Notes under the pieces: generated by a model
What the model was told of the DNA's origin: nothing
The model's input: the letters and a program-made list of their open reading frames with translations, nothing else
The model's database searches: none
Translations under genes and position numbers: made by a program
Source: Sphingomonas sp. Leaf208
Lineage (GTDB): Bacteria; Pseudomonadota; Alphaproteobacteria; Sphingomonadales; Sphingomonadaceae
Direction of reading: 5' to 3'
DNA: 64,000 nucleotides
Assembly: GCF_001421415.1 (NCBI RefSeq)
Contig: NZ_LMKH01000036.1
Span: forward strand, 72,611 to 136,610
Shown: piece by piece, positions 59,827 through 64,000 of the stretch
Position numbering within the stretch: position 1 is the first letter of the stretch
How the letters are laid out: every line of letters begins with the position of its first letter

Positions 59827-61344
59827 GTGACCGAGGCCACTCAGGACATCGACACGCTCGCCAAGGGCGGTCGCACGAACATCGCCGGCTTCGTCCTCCG
59901 CCTCGCCGCGCGTATCCCGTTCCTGTTCATCGCCGGCCGCATCTACGGCCCTGACCTCGTCGGCCGCTTCGCGATCGCGGTCGTGGTGGTCGAACTCGCC
60001 GCGCTTCTCGCGACGCTCGGGCTGAAGCGCGGCCTCGCGCAGGCCCTCAGCAGCGCCGACCGCCCGCACGCCAACGTCGTCTGGGACGCGATGGCGGTCG
60101 CGTTCGTCGCGTCGCTTATCGCCAGCGCGGTGCTCTGTACGTTCCCGCAGATCATGTATCCGAACAGCGCGATCACCGGGCTCGACCGGTTCCTGCCGCT
60201 GATCATCGTCGCGGTCGCCTGGTCCGACGTCAGCCTCGCCGCGCTCGCCTACCGCCTCAACGTCAAGGCAGCGGTCACTGCCCGCGCGGTGGTCGAGCCG
60301 TGGACGATCTCGATCGCCGCCTGGGCCTTCTCGTATTTCACGATCCGCGATGGCCTCGTGCTGAGCTACGTCGCGTCGATGACCGCAGCGCTGATCGCCA
60401 GCCTCGTGCCGTTCCTGCGCAGCTACGGCATTCCGCGTGGCTGGAAACCGCAGCTCCGCCCGCTCTACGCGCTCGCCCGCGCCAACGTGCCGCTGGCCGG
60501 CGCGGACATCCTCGAATGGGGCAGCCGTAACGTCGACCGCTTCATCCTAGGCGTGATGTTCGAGCCGAAAATTGTCGGTATCTATTACATGGCACAGCAG
60601 GTCGCGAGCCTGCCGCAGAAGCTTAAGACCAGCTTCGACCCGATCCTCGGCCCCGTCATCACCCATAGCCTCGCGATCAACGACCGCGCGGCGATCGCCA
60701 ATCAGGTGCGGCAAGTCGCGTTCTGGATCATGGCGGCGCAGGGCGGGCTCGCGCTGATGGGTTCGATCCCTGGCGAAGCGGTGATGGGCGTAGTCGGCCC
60801 GCAGTTCGTCGCCGGCACCGCCGCGCTTGCGTTCCTTCTCACTGCCGAAGTCCTTGCCTCGACCGGCGCAGTCAGCGAGTCCGCGCTCGTCTACATCGCC
60901 CGACACCGCAACCTGATGATCTCGGCGGCGATGCTCGCCTTCCAGGTCGGTCTGAGCTTTGCGCTGATCTTCACGATCCGGGCACTGGGCTATCCCGTCA
61001 ATTACCAGGCCGCTGGCCCGGCGATCGCACTGATGCTGTCGGTGGGTCTGACCTCGATCATCAAGTCGAAGCTGCTCGGCCATCTGCTCGGGACCAGCGT
61101 CTCGCCGTGGCGCTGGCCACTAGTGTGGGCCGCACTAGCAGCGATCGTGGTGGGCGCAGGCTTCACCGCGCTACCCAAGCGTTACGAATGGGTCGAGCTG
61201 GCGATCGGCGAACCCGCGATCGCGGCCACCTATCTCTACATCCTGTGGAAATACGCGTTTGGCCCCGCGGACCGCGCCTTGTTCGGCAAATCGACGCCGG
61301 TCGGCGAGGCGACGCTGCCGAATGCCGGATCACCGATCCGCTAG
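59827..61344 (+). CDS. Oligosaccharide flippase / polysaccharide-transport protein (Wzx-like, MOP superfamily)
   Basis: A 505-residue membrane protein with about twelve to fourteen helices. The N-terminal half (GRTNIAGFVLRLAARIPFLF, then FIAGRIYGPDLVGRFAIAVV) and the GADILEWGSRNVDRFILG segment resemble O-antigen and capsule flippases that move lipid-linked sugars across the inner membrane. The GTG at 59827 is used because the frame upstream of it is only palindromic repeat. No other polysaccharide genes are adjacent, so the substrate is unknown. Confidence 0.87.
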   Translation: MTEATQDIDTLAKGGRTNIAGFVLRLAARIPFLFIAGRIYGPDLVGRFAIAVVVVELAALLATLGLKRGLAQALSSADRPHANVVWDAMAVAFVASLIASAVLCTFPQIMYPNSAITGLDRFLPLIIVAVAWSDVSLAALAYRLNVKAAVTARAVVEPWTISIAAWAFSYFTIRDGLVLSYVASMTAALIASLVPFLRSYGIPRGWKPQLRPLYALARANVPLAGADILEWGSRNVDRFILGVMFEPKIVGIYYMAQQVASLPQKLKTSFDPILGPVITHSLAINDRAAIANQVRQVAFWIMAAQGGLALMGSIPGEAVMGVVGPQFVAGTAALAFLLTAEVLASTGAVSESALVYIARHRNLMISAAMLAFQVGLSFALIFTIRALGYPVNYQAAGPAIALMLSVGLTSIIKSKLLGHLLGTSVSPWRWPLVWAALAAIVVGAGFTALPKRYEWVELAIGEPAIAATYLYILWKYAFGPADRALFGKSTPVGEATLPNAGSPIR

Positions 61345-61349
61345 CGCGA

Positions 61350-62378
61350 TCAGTATGCGCGGGCGACCGCGAACTCGACGGCTTCGATCATGGCGTCCTT
61401 GGCGGCGCCGTTAGGGAAGCCGGCGATCGAGTCGATCGCGCGCTGGCCGTAATGCCGGGCGCGCGCGAACGTGTCATCGATCGCGCGGGTGGAGCGGATC
61501 AGGCGGATCGCGTGTTGCAGATCGGCCTCGCTGTCACGACGACCTTCGACCGCATCCTTCCAGAACGCGCGGTCTTCGTCCGAGCCACGCGCATAGGCGA
61601 GGATCACCGGCAGAGTCATCTTGCCCTCGCGGAAGTCGTCGCCCGCATCCTTGCCCATCGTATCAGCATCGGAGACGTAATCGATCGCATCGTCGACCAA
61701 CTGGAACGCGATGCCGAGATTGCGGCCATAGGCATCGAGCGCAGCCTCCTCGGCCTCGGGACGATCGGCGACGACCGCCGAAATCCGGCACGCAGCCGCG
61801 AACAACGCCGCGGTCTTCGCGCCGATGATGTCGAGATACCGCTCCTCGCCGAGACCGACGCGGCGCGCGGCGGTAAGCTGATTGACCTCGCCTTCCGCGA
61901 TGACCGCACTGGTCGAGGACAGGATCTTCAGCGCCTTGAGGCTGCCTGCCTCGACCATCAGTTCGAAGCTGCGGCTGAACAGGAAATCGCCGACCAGCAC
62001 GCTGGCCGGGTTGCCCCAGATGATGTTGGCGGTGCGCTTGCCGCGGCGCAGGTCCGAGCCATCGACGACGTCGTCGTGGAGCAGCGTCGCGGTATGGATG
62101 AACTCGACCGCGGCGGCGAGCAGGTGATGCTGCGTACCGGTATAGTCGATCAGTTGCGCGCTCGCGAGCGTCAGCATCGGCCGCATCCGCTTGCCGCCAC
62201 CCGCGATCAGGTGACCGGCGAGTTCGGGGATCAGCGGGATCTCGGACTCCATCCGGCCGCGGATCACCGCGTTGACGTGATCCATGTCGCCACGGACAAG
62301 CTTGACCATCGGGTCCAGCGAGGGCTGGGACTCGGGCGTGGGACGAAGGGTGTCGAGGCGGTGGACGGTGGCGCTCAT
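61350..62378 (-). CDS. Polyprenyl (octaprenyl/decaprenyl-type) diphosphate synthase
   Basis: A 342-residue trans-isoprenyl diphosphate synthase that makes the side chain of ubiquinone. Both aspartate-rich motifs are intact: the first is D102-D-V-V-D106 in LLHDDVVDGSDLRRG, and the second is D229-D-A-I-D233 in QLVDDAIDY. The chain-length region before the first motif lacks a large residue, fitting a long product. It is divergent from the chorismate mutase gene (149 bp) and convergent with the flippase gene, five bases apart. Confidence 0.94.
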   Translation of the reverse strand: MSATVHRLDTLRPTPESQPSLDPMVKLVRGDMDHVNAVIRGRMESEIPLIPELAGHLIAGGGKRMRPMLTLASAQLIDYTGTQHHLLAAAVEFIHTATLLHDDVVDGSDLRRGKRTANIIWGNPASVLVGDFLFSRSFELMVEAGSLKALKILSSTSAVIAEGEVNQLTAARRVGLGEERYLDIIGAKTAALFAAACRISAVVADRPEAEEAALDAYGRNLGIAFQLVDDAIDYVSDADTMGKDAGDDFREGKMTLPVILAYARGSDEDRAFWKDAVEGRRDSEADLQHAIRLIRSTRAIDDTFARARHYGQRAIDSIAGFPNGAAKDAMIEAVEFAVARAY

Positions 62379-62527
62379 CTTCCCGAGCCTCTGACGCCTA
62401 TGCCCCTGCAAAGCAACCCTTGCCGGGCGTCGGCCTGCACCGGCTCGCCCCGATCTGCTGTGCGACGCCTTGCCGATCCGGCCACGTCGCCGCAAAAGGC
62501 GCGCCGAACCAACGAAAGGGTATTTTG

Positions 62528-62815
62528 GTGGCTGACGACCTGTTGACCGGATACCGCCAGAGCATCGACAACATCGATGCGGCACTGATCCACATGCTCG
62601 CGGAGCGCTTCAAGGTGACGCAGGCGGTGGGTCGGCACAAGGCGACGCACGGCCTGCCCCCCGCGGATCCCGGCCGCGAGGAGCGCCAGATCGCACGACT
62701 GCGGCACCTCGCGGCGGAGGCGCAGCTCGATCCCGAGTTTTCCGAAAAATTCCTGCGCTTCATCATCGACGAGGTGATCCGTCACCATGAGCGGTTGGCG
62801 CACGATCCGGTTTGA
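62528..62815 (+). CDS. Chorismate mutase (AroQ class)
   Basis: A 95-residue all-helical protein of the AroQ/PheA-N type that turns chorismate into prephenate for Phe and Tyr synthesis. The pattern YRQSIDNIDAALIHMLAERF, then KVTQAVGRHKA, matches the first helix of monofunctional chorismate mutases, and the C-terminal helices FSEKFLRFIIDEVIRHHER complete it. The GTG at 62528 was chosen because AAAGGG precedes it by about seven bases. Confidence 0.92.
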   Translation: MADDLLTGYRQSIDNIDAALIHMLAERFKVTQAVGRHKATHGLPPADPGREERQIARLRHLAAEAQLDPEFSEKFLRFIIDEVIRHHERLAHDPV

Positions 62816-62830
62816 GGGGCGAGACGGTTC

Positions 62831-62944
62831 TCCCCCTCTCCCTGAAAGGGAGGGGTCGGGGGTCGGTCGGTTTCCGCATATCAGACCGTTACGGCACGAG
62901 CGCGCCAACCCACCCCCCAGCCCCTTCCTTTCAGGGAGGGGAGC
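62831..62944. repeat. Palindromic element, family C (copy 4)
   Basis: TCCCTGAAAGGGAGGGGTCG, then GGGGTCGGTCGG, pairs with CCAACCCACCCCCCAGCCCC, then TTCCTTTCAGGGAGGGG. It lies 15 bp after the chorismate mutase stop, about 70 bp before the VirJ-like gene. Confidence 0.88.
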
Positions 62945-63011
62945 AGTGCGTGAAGAAAACTTCACTATCGCTCCACGTGCCGATCACCCGCCCCGGTGCA
63001 ATCGGTTGCGG

Positions 63012-63713
63012 ATGACGTGGCTCTACCGATCCCTGCTCGCGCTGGTCCTGGCCGCTATCGCCGCGGCTGGCTTCATGGGCTGGCTCGGCTATTTCGGTGG
63101 GCCGCTTTTTACCGATGTCCATCCTACCAAACCGCAGCGGCCGTTCGCCGTCGTGCTTCTCACCGGCGATCTCGGCTACAAGATCGGCATGGCGCCCCAG
63201 ATCGCGCGACGGCTGGCGGCGGACGGCGTGCCGGTGGTCGCGGTCAACACGCTGACCTATCTGCGTACGACGCGGACGCCGGCGGACATCACGACGCTGA
63301 TCGCGCGCGCAGAACAGCGCGCGTTGCGGCTCGGCCACACCGACCGGGTGGTGCTGATCGGCCAGTCGTTCGGCGCGGACATGTTGCATGTCGGGCTGGT
63401 CGACCTTGCCCCCGAACTGCGCGCCAAGATCGCCAAGGTCGCGCTGATCGTGCCCGAGGACAACGTCCAGTTCCGTGCGTCACCAAGCGAGGTGTTCGAT
63501 CTCTGGACCCCGACCGTCGACGCGATGCCGACCGCGCGCCGGCTGACCTGGGCACCTCTGCTATGCGTCCAGGGCGTGGAGGAAGTCGGCAGCCTGTGTC
63601 CGTTGCTGACCCAGGCCAATGCGACGCGGATCGCGTTGCCGGGCGGACACCCGCTTCACCGCGACGCCGATGCGCTCTACGAGGTGCTGGCGCGGTTCGT
63701 TTTCGCGGATTGA
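63012..63713 (+). CDS. AcvB/VirJ-family alpha/beta hydrolase
   Basis: A 233-residue periplasmic-type protein. An N-terminal hydrophobic anchor or signal (residues 5-27) is followed by the VirJ domain: PFAVVLLTGDLGYKIG (D53), VNTLTYLRTTRTP and the nucleophile elbow VVLIGQSFGADM (S119). The catalytic His is probably in LPGGHPLHRD. In Agrobacterium, AcvB of this family hydrolyses lysyl-phosphatidylglycerol. No lpiA homologue is in the window. The ATG at 63012 was chosen because it starts the hydrophobic segment; the open frame before it is palindromic repeat. Confidence 0.9.
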   Translation: MTWLYRSLLALVLAAIAAAGFMGWLGYFGGPLFTDVHPTKPQRPFAVVLLTGDLGYKIGMAPQIARRLAADGVPVVAVNTLTYLRTTRTPADITTLIARAEQRALRLGHTDRVVLIGQSFGADMLHVGLVDLAPELRAKIAKVALIVPEDNVQFRASPSEVFDLWTPTVDAMPTARRLTWAPLLCVQGVEEVGSLCPLLTQANATRIALPGGHPLHRDADALYEVLARFVFAD

Positions 63714-63723
63714 GGATCGACCG

Positions 63724-64000
63724 ATGATTCCTGTGATGATGGCGCTCGCGATGGCCGTGGGCAGCCCGGCCCCTGCTTCCCCCGTGGAAGGCACCTGGCA
63801 CAATCCGAAGAACAGCGTGGCCGTGAAAACAGGCGCCTGCGGGGACAGGCTGTGCGGCTGGGTGGTGCGCGCCAGCGACGAGGCGCAGGCCGACGCCCGC
63901 GATGGCGGCACGCCGAAACTGATCGGCACCGCCTTGCTCCGCGAATATCGCCCTAGCGGCCGCGGGAAATGGTCGGGCCAGATCTTCGTCCCCGACATGG
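63724..64000 (+). CDS. DUF2147-family exported protein, N-terminal part (3' end outside window)
   Basis: The first 92 codons of a gene starting at ATG 63724, 10 bp after the VirJ-like stop. A short signal peptide is followed by GTWHNPKNSVAVKTGACGDR, then LCGWVV and GKWSGQIFVPD, the pattern of DUF2147 (calycin-like) proteins: an N-terminal GTW strand, a CGxxLCG motif and a WxGxI(Y/F)xPD strand. The function of the family is unknown. Confidence 0.85.
   Translation, partial: MIPVMMALAMAVGSPAPASPVEGTWHNPKNSVAVKTGACGDRLCGWVVRASDEAQADARDGGTPKLIGTALLREYRPSGRGKWSGQIFVPDM

Overview
The window looks like a chromosomal segment of an alphaproteobacterium of the Sphingomonadaceae, most likely Sphingomonas or a close relative. 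The DNA is GC-rich with strong third-position G/C. The best-recognised proteins (RNase E with a long Arg/Asp-rich tail, a DUF3035/BamF-like lipoprotein behind lspA, a TorF-family porin, a large TonB-dependent receptor, a VirJ-type hydrolase, a Fe-S photolyase) fit that group. No rRNA, tRNA, CRISPR array, phage or transposase gene was seen. The genus assignment is inference from gene content, not from a marker-gene comparison.

Layout. 1-9.1 kb: the end of prfB, a lipoprotein-like methyltransferase, a short RadC, then thyA, a hemerythrin-like protein, folA, ribF and the tightly packed ileS-lspA-DUF3035 set. 9.3-15.2 kb: a TorF-like porin, then a minus-strand run phrB-sseA-metC-bluB, divergent from queF. 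15.3-19 kb: a GT4 glycosyltransferase with a helical C-terminal half, followed by a GH130-type protein. 19.2-26.1 kb: an OPT transporter, a cell-wall amidase and, divergently, rne. 26.7-30.6 kb: an M48 peptidase with TPR-like repeats, a DsbA-like thioredoxin and an ABC-2 exporter pair. 30.8-36.2 kb (minus): a CocE-type esterase, a CPBP protease, glpX, dapD and a HAD nucleotidase. 36.3-39.8 kb: a subtilisin-like surface protease and an LLM flavin oxidoreductase. 39.9-50.5 kb: an arabinoside utilisation locus (GH43, MFS sugar transporter, GH51, LacI regulator, TonB receptor, secreted hydrolase). 50.6-56.5 kb: a nuclease, an outer-membrane protein, two small unknowns, a Bcr/CflA-type efflux pump, a lipoprotein and a 2-oxoglutarate dioxygenase. 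56.9-64 kb: polA, a flippase, a polyprenyl diphosphate synthase, a chorismate mutase, a VirJ-like hydrolase and a partial DUF2147 gene.

How genes work together. ThyA produces dihydrofolate and FolA recycles it. LspA matures lipoproteins, of which several are encoded here. The arabinoside locus has three nearly identical palindromes (core TAACGTTA or its variant) in front of the MFS-GH43 pair, between GH51 and lacI, and in front of the TonB receptor. This suggests one LacI-type regulon for outer-membrane uptake, debranching and inner-membrane import of arabinose-containing oligosaccharides.

The most striking structural feature is a dense population of about two dozen palindromic mini-elements (55-125 bp, at least five families) scattered between genes. 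Two of them, from different families, lie in frame inside ileS and add about 25-35 residues each to an essential tRNA synthetase. Another supplies the stop codon of ribF, and one abuts and probably supplies the ribosome-binding site of the flippase gene.
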